A DNA stretch of 64,000 nt from contig CM055103.1 in assembly GCA_029204225.1 (NCBI GenBank), forward strand, positions 56,067,078 to 56,131,077, in the 5' to 3' direction. This DNA comes from Diphasiastrum complanatum. Taxonomy: Eukaryota; Streptophyta; Lycopodiopsida; Lycopodiales; Lycopodiaceae. The position numbers and the translations under genes were made by a program. Positions 28,338 to 38,487 of this stretch are shown one piece after another (the stretch's first letter is position 1; the number at the start of each line of letters is the position of its first letter). The notes under the pieces were generated by a model. The model was given only the letters and a program-made list of their open reading frames with translations. It was not told the DNA's origin and searched no databases.

Positions 28338-29100
28338 TGTTGGATTTCAATGCTCAGGTTCAAATCATTTAGTAATGAGCATCATGAAAATTCCTGTATA
28401 TACTTATTCTTGGAAAAAACAAAAAATTATGAAGGCTCAACTTTTCAACAAAGGATCAAAAAATTCAGGATCAAATTTTTTCGAGCCAAGCCTATTTTCC
28501 GACCCAATGTCATTCTTGTCAAAGAGAGATTTTTTTGACCTTGGGTCAGGTTGGATCGGTTCTTATTTTTTTGACCCTGGATCAAATCGGATCAGGTCTA
28601 ATTTTTCCAACCCTGGATCAGATTGGATCGGGTCTAATTTATCTGGATGTCTTCGACCCTGGATTGGATTGGATCAGGTCTAATAAATCCGACCCTTTAT
28701 ATAGATCTAACCTAGTGTATAAATTCCAATCTTTTGTATATTTTTCAACCCTTTGTATAAATCCAACCTTGTCAACTCGAAAATCCGATCCACGTCACGA
28801 CGTTGACAGTCTGCCTACTTCTGTATATAACTCTCTGACAAAAGATGATGGTTATCTACTACAGGTTTGATGTAGTTAATCAAGTAGGTTAAAACCAATT
28901 TTTAATGTACTGATCATCTAACTTTCAATCATCAAGGAAGATCTGCATAAGAGTCAATGCATTGATTAGGTTATCATCCTGCAAGCGTTTTGTTGTAAAT
29001 AGTTAAGTTAAGTTTTCAGTTTTCATGAAATCTGTCTATCAGGTAACTGCCGTATTTCCAATCCACAACTACCTCACCACTTCTGCTACTAATCTCGATT
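28338..29100 (+). repeat. 3' LTR of the second copia element (right end uncertain)
   Basis: It starts TGTTGGATTTCAATGC right after the purine tract. Inside, at about 28535-28690, three to four ~38 bp repeats contain GACCCTGGATCARATYGGATC. A possible TATA region (CCTTTATATAGATC) is at about 28695. No second LTR is available to fix the right border, so 29100 is approximate. Confidence 0.55.
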
Positions 29101-29698
29101 TTCTCTGATTTTTGACAGTTCATACTGACAAATGTTAGGCGTCTCGATGTCTAGATTCAGAGTACCTCTTAATTTCAATCTATTATTTGTGACAAGGTTA
29201 GTTGCAATCTTGCAATATACTTTGGGAGTTCGGCTTCGACAATTATGTGTGTCATTACATGGCCAACTTGTTCTAGGATCAACATATTCTATTTTTACAT
29301 TTGATTCTGAAGGGTACGTCTCATTTGTGAAAATAGTACATGGATGGTTCCTATGGTCACAATTCTATCATAGTCATTGTTGGCATTCTCATAATGAGCT
29401 AGAAAGATAATCTCATTGCCGAAGGTATGTTGCATTGGTGTTCCACCCCGCTCTCTACATTTAGTTTCTTCAGGGTCCTTAATCGTTTGGCTCATCACAA
29501 TTGTATGAGAAAAGTCTAGGTCCATTCTCATTCATATGACTATCTCAGTTGATTAATACCCGATGCAAATCTACAATTTTATTGATTATAGAGTCAATCA
29601 CTTGATATAATACTCAATTATTTGACTAATTGATAGATTATTGAGTAGGACGATTATATGTATGATCGAGTGATTACTTGATAAAATGATCAAAACAA
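29101..29698. other. Intergenic DNA with no recognised feature
   Basis: A 92-codon plus frame (29132-29410) and a 78-codon minus frame overlap each other and show no motif. Nothing further can be supported. Confidence 0.45.
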
Positions 29699-29970
29699 TA
29701 TCAATCAATCATATTCTCGATGAGCATTAATCAACATCTTTATTTTAAATGATATTTCAACTAATTAGTATGACTTTATATAAGGTTATGTAGGTCACAC
29801 ACCAACAGCTAGAAAAAAGATCATATAGGTCACATATTACTAAGGTCTTCTATATATCATAAATGCTATTGATCATGGATCTAAATGACCCTATGCAACC
29901 ACCATTTAGGAGGTCACATGACAAAAAACCATGTTTTCACTTTGACCATATAATTATGTCATGAAATCAA
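29699..29970 (+). repeat. ~270 bp direct repeat, copy 1
   Basis: It begins TCAATCAATCATAT and contains TGATATTTCAACTAATTA, TATAAGGTTATRTAGGTCACA and TTTCACTTTGACCATATAAT. It matches 30780-31050 in the same orientation at roughly 85 percent by eye. It may be an LTR pair or a duplicated piece of an unknown repeat. Confidence 0.75.
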
Positions 29971-30779
29971 ATCAAATCTATGACACCTAGATTTTTAACA
30001 AATCTAAATTTTCATGACATCATCAATTTGATATAATATTGTGTCATAAAATCTCAAAAGATTTGTCAAATTAGTTGTTTAATAAAAAAATGTACTATCA
30101 TTATATCTCATGATCTTATATGTTCAGTCATATTAAAAAAATATGTTTTATGTTTTTTCTTTATGTTTTTGGGTCAAATTTCACAAAAAAATTTGCTTAT
30201 TGAAGTGCGAGACTAAAGTGCGGCGACTGCAATCAGCTAATCAAGAACATGATATCCTCCCATAAAAAATGTGACCAATAAGTCGTGAAAGCTGGCCTTC
30301 GATAGCCATGAGAATGTCCATCCTTCATGAAGTTCAAATAATGAGAGACTTCGTAAGTGGACCTTTTAGAAGTTGAAATAATGCCTTCACAATAAGTTAT
30401 CATAGTAGTTCAACTTTGAATATTGTCTTCCAAGCGGTTAGCAAGTTCCTTAGACAGACTATTTTAAACATTGTTGTAGCCACTTAGATAGTTCCATAGA
30501 TAATGCTATTGACAGTCAGAGTCTTAGACAATGTCTAGACAATTGCTTAGATAGCTTCACTTCTAATTAGATAATCCTTAACCAAACTGCCGTAGAAGCT
30601 TAGATGTATCTCATTTCTATCAGGCGTCTTGCTTGCAGGATCGACATCTCACAAATCAATCATGCACCTTCCACAGTATTGTATGGCTACCCATGATCGA
30701 GATAACTAGTGATTGGATCGAGGAATAATTGAATTGAACAATAGCGAATCGAATCGAGCAAGCGAGCAATTGGACAATG
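29971..30779. other. DNA between the two direct repeats
   Basis: About 0.8 kb with no open frame of note. If the repeats are LTRs, this would be a very short non-coding internal region. I see neither a clear primer site nor a polypurine tract. Confidence 0.4.
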
Positions 30780-31050
30780 TCAATCAATCATATACTAGCA
30801 CACCATTGATCAAAATCTTTATTACAATGCTAAATGATATTTCAACTAATTACTATGATTTCATATAAGGTTATATAGGTCACACACCAACAATTAAAAA
30901 GATATATCATATAGGTCACATATCACTAAAGTCTTCAATATAACATAAATGATTTTGATCATGAATCTAAATGACCCCATGCAACCATTTAAGAGGTCAC
31001 ATGACAAAAACAAAAATTTTCACTTTGACCATATAATTATGTCATGAAAT
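30780..31050 (+). repeat. ~270 bp direct repeat, copy 2
   Basis: Same orientation and landmarks as 29699-29970. The end ATAATTATGTCATGAAAT is shared. It is followed by about 0.3 kb of unassigned DNA before homology to transposon copy A starts. Confidence 0.75.
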
Positions 31051-31360
31051 TATAGTTAAAATAGCAATGATCGACTTATACAGTGCTTTCTTACTTCGAC
31101 GGCACCACGTGTGCTCAGTTCTAGAATTATCGAGCCATCTTTCTTTTACGAGCCCTTTGAGTGATTTTAAGCAACTTTATCTTTGTACTTGCTTATCAGT
31201 TGAATATACAGTTTGTGGAGAGCAATTATGTTGTCTTGTCTTATCAAGTGTACAAAGCAAGTGGCAATAGGTGGCTTCCGTCCTTAAAAAGAAGCCGCAG
31301 ATACGTTGATAGACGAAATATTGGAATAGAGTACTGAATAACATCATGATTTTTTCATAT

Positions 31361-31423
31361 GCAACACAATACAACAAGTTTAGAAAAGCATGCAAGTTCA
31401 TACAGGAAGAGAAAGTTAGATGA
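31361..31423 (+). pseudogene. 3' tail of transposase-like gene T, copy A
   Basis: Only the last ~20 codons remain: TQYNKFRKACKFIQEEKVR then TGA at 31421-31423. These match the end of T in copies B and D. Everything upstream has been lost or replaced. Confidence 0.75.
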
Positions 31424-31557
31424 TTGCTGAGTAAAAGATCATCATTGTCATCAAATCATGACATGTTCAGAATTGCTTTGCAAATTCATTGAACAAGAGA
31501 GGAGATATACTCAATGTACATGTATTGATTGTATTATAACAAAATACAAAGTGTCCA

Positions 31558-33934
31558 CTATTCATCATCAACTTGTGTGTCACATTCTATGGTAGTATTG
31601 TCATGAAGAAATTCTCTGCTAGCGTATGCATCTAATAGATATGCATTATCCTTATTTCCACTAAGCTCAATATAAGTGGAATACAATGAATAATGGGAGT
31701 TCCTTAAAGGAACATTCCCATCAGTAAAGCCTAAAATGTTCAAAACATAAGATCTTTTTGATAAATTTTACAGTTTTTAGGACAATAATGATTGTACTTT
31801 ACAATCATAGAGAGTTATTGGTTGCTTAATCAATGAATCTATCAAGTTCTACACATTAGATCTTGATCTAGATTCACTACACTTGGATTTAAGCAAGAGC
31901 AATGGATCAACACATCATTTTTTTTAGTGAGAGCGGCTTCACACGTGTGGAGTACTGTCCACTGTACGGCTTGCACCTGAAACAACAAGTACAATGATAC
32001 TAGATAACAATCATGCATAAAAATCACAAGACAAATGACTAGAAATCTCACAAAAGTATAGAGTGCAAAAGTCTCATCCATTTTCTTAGCAAAATGATGA
32101 TCCTTTTATGGATCAAGTACATCCATGAGTCTGGTACAGTACAGCAGGCCTTCACACGTGTGAAGAGTGCCACATCACTCAGATCTATCCATTTTATCCA
32201 TCCTTGATCCTTATCCAATAGTTGACCTTCTAGAATATGACTAAAATCCAAAAAGCTAGTCTCCTAGAATATAGGAATATTTCCTACAAAATAGGATCTA
32301 AGGAAAATGGTCAACTCTTATCTTCTAGTACTCTATACACACGTGTGAACATCCACTTGCTATGTGGGAGCATTTACTCATGCACATGCAAGGAAAAGCT
32401 AATTTGTAGGTGACTAGTCAACTTGACTAAAAACTAGTCATTTCATGTTCACACTAACTAGAATGATACAAAATCAATTTGGATATATACAAACATGAAA
32501 AGTACATCCTTTCACACGTGGGAATAGGCTCCACACGTGTGAAATCATATCATCAACATATTCTAATGTTTGATCAATATTCACTTGAACCAATGTCAAG
32601 TGAGAAGTGACAATTTTCAACATTTTTGACAAACTGAATGATCTTATTTGTCCTAACAAATTTATGTCCTCCTAGGTAAAATGATAAAGCTTTAACTGCC
32701 ATTATAAGACTCTCCCCGACTGGGCTGAGCTTGGAATGAGCATTACAGATCTCATTCTTCAGGAAATGCCTAAGATAGTGGCCCAGTCCACTGTCCCTCT
32801 GGAACGAGGATGCGTGTTGTCCGAAACCACCTCGTCTCACAGCAAAATCATCTATTATGAGAGCATCCTGCAATAGGAAATATGTTAGCAAAAACACATT
32901 CAGTGATTAAAAACATTCTAATGCAAGGAAGTTTAAACACTTACACATTCTTCTTCATCAGCAACAACCAGATCAGGATGATCAATATAATGACCACGTA
33001 CTGAAGTGGAATCATCAGTGAAATGCATTAATGATGGACGAGGGAAGCCCATCTGTGATTGAAATGCCGTGAATTCTTCATTGGATGGTCTGTCTCGTCC
33101 ATTCTCAACTATATTTGATAAAGTCTTAGTCAGACATTCGTCACCGATCATAAGTCCCTCCTAATCATCAAAATCAATACCAACAACAAGGTCATCTGTT
33201 TCAAAATCTACAAAGTCGGAGAATTTGAAAATTGTGTCAGTTAATAAACATAGAACCTCGTCTTCACGATGGTCAAAAAAATTACATAAATCAGTAGTAG
33301 TAAAATATACACATCTTCATTAATATAATATACAGACAAAATGAAAAGACATTTTGACTCTTCTATCATCAGATGTATTTTGGCCAATAAAAGAATCCCA
33401 GAGAACATCAGTATTTACATCAATGAAGTCACTTTCCTTATCAGGAGTGTTGATAAGAAAGTGACTGATATCTTTAATAGCTGACTGAACAGAGGATGAT
33501 GCAAAATGAGCGTCAACAACCGAAACTTCCTTATCATCTGGGATCTGAACTAATAGCAAAAGTACAAAACTAGTATGATATTCAACCAATAGACATTCCT
33601 TGTTGCAATACGGACACGTTGAACTACTTTTGAAAAGATCAAACAATTTGGTGAACATTCTATCCAATCTATGTCTGAAAGCTGGGAAGAAATGAACAAG
33701 ATCAGTATAATGCATGTACTGGAGTGGACCTATGGAAAAAACAGACTTACTAAGTATATCTCTGAATCTAACATAATGTTCATAAAATACGTCAGAATTT
33801 GGTTGTGCAGTCCTAAAAACATGTAGATATGGCCTGAATAGGCTATGGAAGTAGTCTAGGTTTTCAGTAATCCCAAATTCACTAAAAAATGAACTCAAGC
33901 TTGAATCTCGTGAGGATCCTGAGGAAGAGGCCAT
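31558..33934 (-). pseudogene. G1, unknown transposon-borne protein, copy A
   Basis: It starts at ATG 33934 (MASSSGSSRDSSLSSFFSEFG). The N-terminal half has GITENLDYFHSLFRPYLHVF and a cysteine cluster (STCPYCNKECLL). A central acidic part follows (REDEVLCLL, DFVDFETDDLVV). The last exon begins DALIIDDFAVRRGG after an intron of ~60 bp (about 32869-32944) and ends CDTQVDDE at 31558. A TAA at about 33162-33164 breaks the central exon, and a ~0.87 kb insertion (about 31757-32628) splits the last exon. Copies B and C supply the same protein. The C-terminal exon has a weak H4-like pattern, but I assign no function. It is convergent with T and divergent from G2. Confidence 0.7.
31757..32628. mobile_element. 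~0.87 kb non-coding insertion in G1 of copy A, rich in ACACGTGTG
   Basis: Copy B is continuous here (around 52750), whereas copy A carries extra DNA flanked by TTTTTGATAAA and TTTTTGACAAA. This could be an imperfect target duplication. It has no coding capacity. It holds five CACGTG-centred palindromes (near 31936, 32155, 32339, 32514, 32533), including CTTCACACGTGTGAAG. This motif dominates the G1/G2 promoter as well, so the insert may be a small non-autonomous element of the same system. Confidence 0.65.
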
Positions 33935-34752
33935 GGCAGTAACGTGAATATCGCACTTGTGCGCGAGGGAGAACTGAAACAAAACTAACTTTAAAGATGG
34001 CGCACAAGAGGAATATGTACGACAGGCAGATACCGAATATTGCACTTGTGCGCAAGTAGGTGACGTTGCAAGAAAACGAACAACAATGCGCGCGCACAAG
34101 AGTGATATGCCGCGAATTTTGAGAAAGAGAAAGGTAAAAAATTAATCGGTTTTCGTGCCATTTACACTAAATTTTTGCACGTGTGGTCAACGGACAAAGG
34201 ACACGTGTCTACTTTCAATTGGACTACAGGCACTAGCACGTGTGAGGTGACACCTGGACACGTGTGAAATGGCAACTGGACACATGTCGCATGTTCATTC
34301 ATTTGCTTGACAACACGTGTCGCTCTCGCATTTGCTCGTACAAATCCCACACGTGTAATGTGACAAGGTGACATGTGTTGCTCTCGCATTCGTCCATACA
34401 ACTCCCACACGTGTGACAAGACGTTCTTTCACACGTGCGAACCACGATATAAAATCACAAACTTCGATGAATTTTTTTCACATTTTTTTTTTCGCTCTTC
34501 ATATCGCACTTGTGCGCGTCCTTCACAATCCCTTCCATGCGCACAGGTTTGATACATCTACCTACGTGTCTCCCTGTATTGCACTTGTGTGCCTTTCTTC
34601 AAAACTAATCACTCTCTCTTATATTCGGCTCGCACAGGTCCGATATACTGTATTTTCAGTCCGTACATATCGGTCCTCTATGAGGCCTTTATCATCTCTC
34701 CCTGCTCATCCTAACCGTCACGCACAAGTGCACTATCCTGTAGTACACGTCC
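33935..34752. promoter_or_regulatory. Bidirectional G1/G2 promoter region, copy A, with palindrome clusters
   Basis: It lies between the divergent starts of G1 (33934) and G2 (34753). Two motif families are ordered symmetrically. Near each gene are GCACTTGTGCGC-like sites, often after TAT(C/T) (about 33951, 34042, 34505, 34580, with half-sites near 34540, 34636, 34721). In the middle (34178-34440) are about ten CACGTG-centred sites such as ACACGTGTG, plus CATGTG variants. The arrangement is conserved in copy B. They are probably binding sites for a host bHLH/bZIP factor or an element-encoded protein. Confidence 0.7.
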
Positions 34753-35281
34753 ATGGATAGGAGAAAGCAGACAAGGAGGGACTTCTTCTCTCCTTGCTCA
34801 TTCTCAGCCCCTACGGTTGCCATTACACCACCCGCTAGACCTAGAACGCGCAACTGCAGCAGGTGGCTCTCTGAGATACGCAAGTATAAAAGATGAACAG
34901 TTCTGTTGATCCCAAGAGCTCCATTCTGCCATGCTGTCCAAAACATAATAAGAAATGATCTCTAACAGCTAGTTAGATTTACACCCAGTGCTCTTCAGTG
35001 CCTTCAGGAGGCTGCTGAAGATTACATTAGCCTTTATTTTGAGGATTCTTTTTTGCTTGCAATCGATTCCAAGAGAGTCACCGTAATGCCCAAGGATTTT
35101 CAGCTCCTGATGAGAATGAGGGATAGGTATTGTAGGTTACACATATCTCAGCCTGCTACTCCTAGACCAACTCCTCTAGATAGGACTGATCTTCCTACGA
35201 AACATCCTAGGAAGCAAGCAGACAGCCCCCAAGAGAGCTCCGAACAAAGTAAGGAGGGTAGACACCACAAATTATGTGAAG
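34753..35281 (+). pseudogene. G2 first part: CENH3-like histone H3 fold, copy A (two nonsense codons)
   Basis: The frame from ATG 34753 aligns without indels with copy B. The best-preserved part reads LVRFTPSALQCLQEAAEDY, then LAIDSKRVTVMPKDFQLL, the alpha2-loop2-alpha3 signature of histone H3. TGA at 34894-34896 and TAA at 34963-34965 interrupt the alphaN and loop1 region. Where copy B has TAG after the histone fold, copy A has CAG and continues through a Pro/Lys-rich tail to TAA at 35279-35281. The ancestral protein therefore had a C-terminal extension of about 30-40 residues beyond the H3 fold. Confidence 0.85.
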
Positions 35282-36514
35282 CCTAACCCAGAATCCATTG
35301 TAGATAATGCTGTTGTTGATAATGTTGTAAATATAGCTACATCTGTTTTGGATACCCCTTTAATTCATGTAGATACTACACATCCACCTCCTCCTCCTCC
35401 TCCCAATTTTTATACATATATAGATTCGGATGATTATCTTAAATTTGAGAAAGACATATCCGATGCTATTGATACAATTGGTACTCCTTTTTGTTTTAGA
35501 CTAGATGAACTTGATTTTAGTATTAATTTTAGAGTTCTAGATTGCTTAGATCTCAAAGACAAACTAGCTTCTATCAATGATCCTGTGATAGAGTCCGGGC
35601 TTACACTCTTGCAATATGACATTGCAAGAGATTCAGCCAATGAGTTGCTGGTGCTGAGTAACTTTCTGCTTCAGGCCTTCAAGGAGAATAATGACACATT
35701 GTCACAGTGTCTGACAAGTGGATTCACACCAGCAACAAAGTATATGCTCATCCCTTATCATACGAAGTAAGATATAGTAAATGCTTCTTGTTGTTTTATG
35801 CATTAACATTCGCATTGTCAATGGAAATAGTTCTCAGAATTGCAGCTAAAGAAATTTCAATCTTATTTTGCAATGACCACTGGAGTTTAAATCTGATCTC
35901 TATTAAGAGATCTGTAGATAATATTATCAAAGGTTTTTGTGTCAAGATGAATTCGGCGAGAAATACGCATAAGGATGTAGATATATACCTTCCATATGTA
36001 AGTAAATATATTCCTACAGATGTTCCCCATTCCGTGGACTGGCAGATCGTCAGTTTGGAGTTAAACTCTGTCTTTCTTAATAGCATTTTGAAATTAGTAT
36101 CCTAATGTAATTGTTTCATTCTAATTCATTCTGTTTCATAATTGATTTCTTGTGTGCTGAATTATTTTGCAGTCACCCCAGCAAAATGATTCATTCAGCT
36201 GTGGGTGGTACACATTATACAGTGCAAAGTTATTTTTTGAGTGGTTCAATCTCCAGCAAGATGTTGATATTTCTAAGGTAATAAATTCTGTTTATTCTTA
36301 TTTTGGAATCATGATTAGTTTTCTATTTTGTTGATGTTTTTGGCCATTACTAATACATGAATGTTGTATTTTGTAGTTTACACTTCCTGAGTACACATCA
36401 AGCCGGGTGTACAGATTTAGACAAGAAATTATCCTGAGTATACTGGCTAGGTCAAGGCTTCAGCCTCCCGTTATTGATGATGGTGCAGAGGATGATGTAG
36501 TTATACTAAATTAA
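35276..36514 (+). pseudogene. G2 second part: Ulp1/SENP-like (C48) cysteine protease, copy A
   Basis: Exons inferred from copy B: 35276-35766, 35874-36060, 36173-36277, 36377-36514. The catalytic His is in NDHWSLNLI and the oxyanion Gln plus nucleophile Cys are in SPQQNDSFSCGWYTLYSA, spaced as in Ulp1/C48 peptidases. These enzymes remove SUMO-like modifiers, and such domains are common passengers of plant Mutator-type elements. In copy A the catalytic Cys is intact, but the first acceptor (CAG to CAA at 35871-35873) and the second donor (GT to TT at 36061) are mutated. The protease frame is offset by one base from the histone frame, identically in copy B. An N-terminal proline run (THPPPPPPPN) precedes the domain. 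Confidence 0.78.
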
Positions 36515-36709
36515 GATCAGACCAAATATAGATAGCATAGAACAAAAATACATTTATAGAATTCATAGAAAAATATACATTGATATATCAAATGCTGCTC
36601 CAGTTTATGAATTTGGGAGCACAAAATACATGTACTGATGCCCAACTTGGGCTTTCATTTATTGAATGAAAGAGTGTATACACAGATTTTTACTAAAGTT
36701 TATTTGAAA

Positions 36710-38020
36710 CTATTGTTCTCCCACAATGGTGATTGTTGTAGGTAGATCTTTGCAGCACGTTATCAGCTCATGTCTTTTTCGCATCTGTGACATGGCAAAT
36801 ATTAGTGAATGTGCAATTGTAAATGATGACATTTTTTATTATTTTGTTCTATTTTGAAATGGCAATAAACATAAAGTACTTACGAGTCTTACGTTGATGA
36901 TAAATCTGAAATATGTTGGTAGATTGGTCTGTAATAGCATGAGCTCTGTTCCAATAAAATCAAGCTTCCAATGCTCTTCCACCTCAACCATAGTCAAGTA
37001 TTCCTCATTGTAGATAATGCTTATCTCCATTCAGTTTGTGTGACCATTTAGTTCAAAGTCTTGATCCAGTGGTAGCCATGTACCTTCAGTTTTCTTGTAT
37101 CTCTGGTAGCTGAATGTGAGACTAAGCATTTGCTTTTCGATATGATAACGAAATATCATATCTCAGCCTTGATCCATGAGATCTGACAAAGTCTCATCTA
37201 ATAAATCCTTGCAAACAAATAAAGTTGGTGTCCTACAAACACTAGCACTCGAGAAAAAATCAACACATATATGTAATGAGATAAACCAACTTAGTTGAAC
37301 AATTTTTGAGCATGTGCTTATCTTCATAGCATTTCTAATATCAATGAGTAGCTTGCATCTCAAGGATTCAGAAACAATGTTGTCAGGAGTAGGCCACTCA
37401 TCACTTTGAAAACTAGGCAATGGAATTGCTTCGAGCTTGCCAAAACTTCCATCTGTTTGTGGCGTATATAAAGATTCATAAAAATAGATACCACAATCTG
37501 CAAGTTCCTTTGGACTTCTTTCTCTGTATTGCAGCTTTCCAACATCAGTGTGAATCACGTCTAATATTGGGCTCCCATTCACTTATGCATGATGGATATA
37601 AATCTGAAAGAAAAAAACAATGTTGAAGCATTTAAATCATAATCTGAAGAGCATCAATAAATAAAATCACCTATGATTGTTGTAGAGTGCATATGTTTTG
37701 ATATACTTACAATTACATTTTTGATGATCATGAGGATTGATATTATGTACTTTGATTTCTGAATGCATATGTACATGTTTTACTAAGACTTCTGATATAG
37801 ATTGACCTCCCGGGGTAGTCTTAAGCTCCAATTGTTTTGCTTTCCAATAAGATTTGTAAGTCATTTTTGCTATTCTCTTTTGTCGAAAATTGCCCTTTGA
37901 TGATGGATGCAGCAATACCCATGAGTTCTTCGTATATTTTGTTGGCTTCCAGTTATCAGCTTCATCTTTCTCATTGTAAAGAATCATAGACTCAATTGTA
38001 GGTCTGGGTCTCCTTGCCAT
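36710..38020 (-). pseudogene. G3, unknown transposon-borne protein, copy A
   Basis: The start is at 38020 (MARRPRPTIESMILYNEKDE). Exon 1 runs to 37711 and ends KCN at a GTAAGT donor. A long exon runs from about 37582 to 36884 (ILDVIHTDVGKLQYRERSP, LPSFQSDEWPTPD, then VCRTPTLFVCKDLLDETLSD). A 99 bp intron follows, and then a last exon 36784-36710 ending ITIVGEQ. Two TGA codons (37163-37165 and 37031-37033) lie in the otherwise open long exon, and the exon 1/2 junction is damaged. The first exon is basic and Trp/Lys rich (SYWKAKQLELK) with HxHxH-like and CNC text. I recognise no family. Copy C gives an independent, diverged version, so the frame has been under selection. Confidence 0.65.
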
Positions 38021-38412
38021 TGCTATTTTCAAAGCCTGGGCGCCAAAAATCTCTCTGATATGATACTTAATTTCAATTTTTCGTATCACATTTAATTTAA
38101 TGTGAATGCCAACATAGTCACAATTACTGCGTATACCATATTTTATGTAACTATACATACTATATTTCTATAACTATAACTAGTATAGTTAGAAAATTTC
38201 ATTATACTAACCAGCATAGTCAAGTAAATTTAACTTGAGGTATTGATATCGGACAGATTAGCACGTGTCGGGCAAGAAGAAGAAACCAATGGGATATGTC
38301 CATGCTGCCCGGACACAAATTTCAAAGTTTTCTATATTGCATTTTTATTTTTTAGTTAATTTGAACTATGTTACGTAGATTTCAAAACTGTGCATTTTGA
38401 TTGGGCCTGGTG

Positions 38413-38487
38413 ACGGTCGAAACTAAAGAAAAAAATAAAAGTATCTTTACAAAGAGTCTTTTTGATATTGAGAACTCCTCTAATGCC
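38413..38487 (-). repeat. Right terminal inverted repeat of copy A
   Basis: Read on the minus strand it starts CATTAGAGGAGTTC, then CTCTTTGTAAAGATACTTTT. The left end of copy C on the plus strand reads CATTAGGGGAGGTCC, then CCCTTTGTAAAGATACTTTT. This fixes the outer end of the element beyond G3. Confidence 0.75.

Larger units (their letters stand above)
31350..38487. mobile_element. Multi-gene transposon copy A (T truncated)
   Basis: Homology with copies B and D begins at about 31350, inside the last exon of the transposase-like gene T. It then runs through G1 (minus), the bidirectional promoter, G2 (plus: H3-like plus protease) and G3 (minus). The right end at about 38413-38487 carries the inverted terminal sequence AAAGTATCTTTACAAAGAGTC...CTCCTCTAATG, the reverse complement of the left end of copy C. 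A ~0.87 kb insertion sits in the G1 last exon. The left terminus is lost. G2 and G3 contain nonsense codons, and two G2 splice sites are mutated. Confidence 0.82.

Noticed and set aside
33320-34099. Start of G1 upstream of 33934 in copy A
   Set aside because: The frame is open back to 34099, but copy B shares the context at the later ATG and the extra N-terminus reads through the motif-rich promoter.
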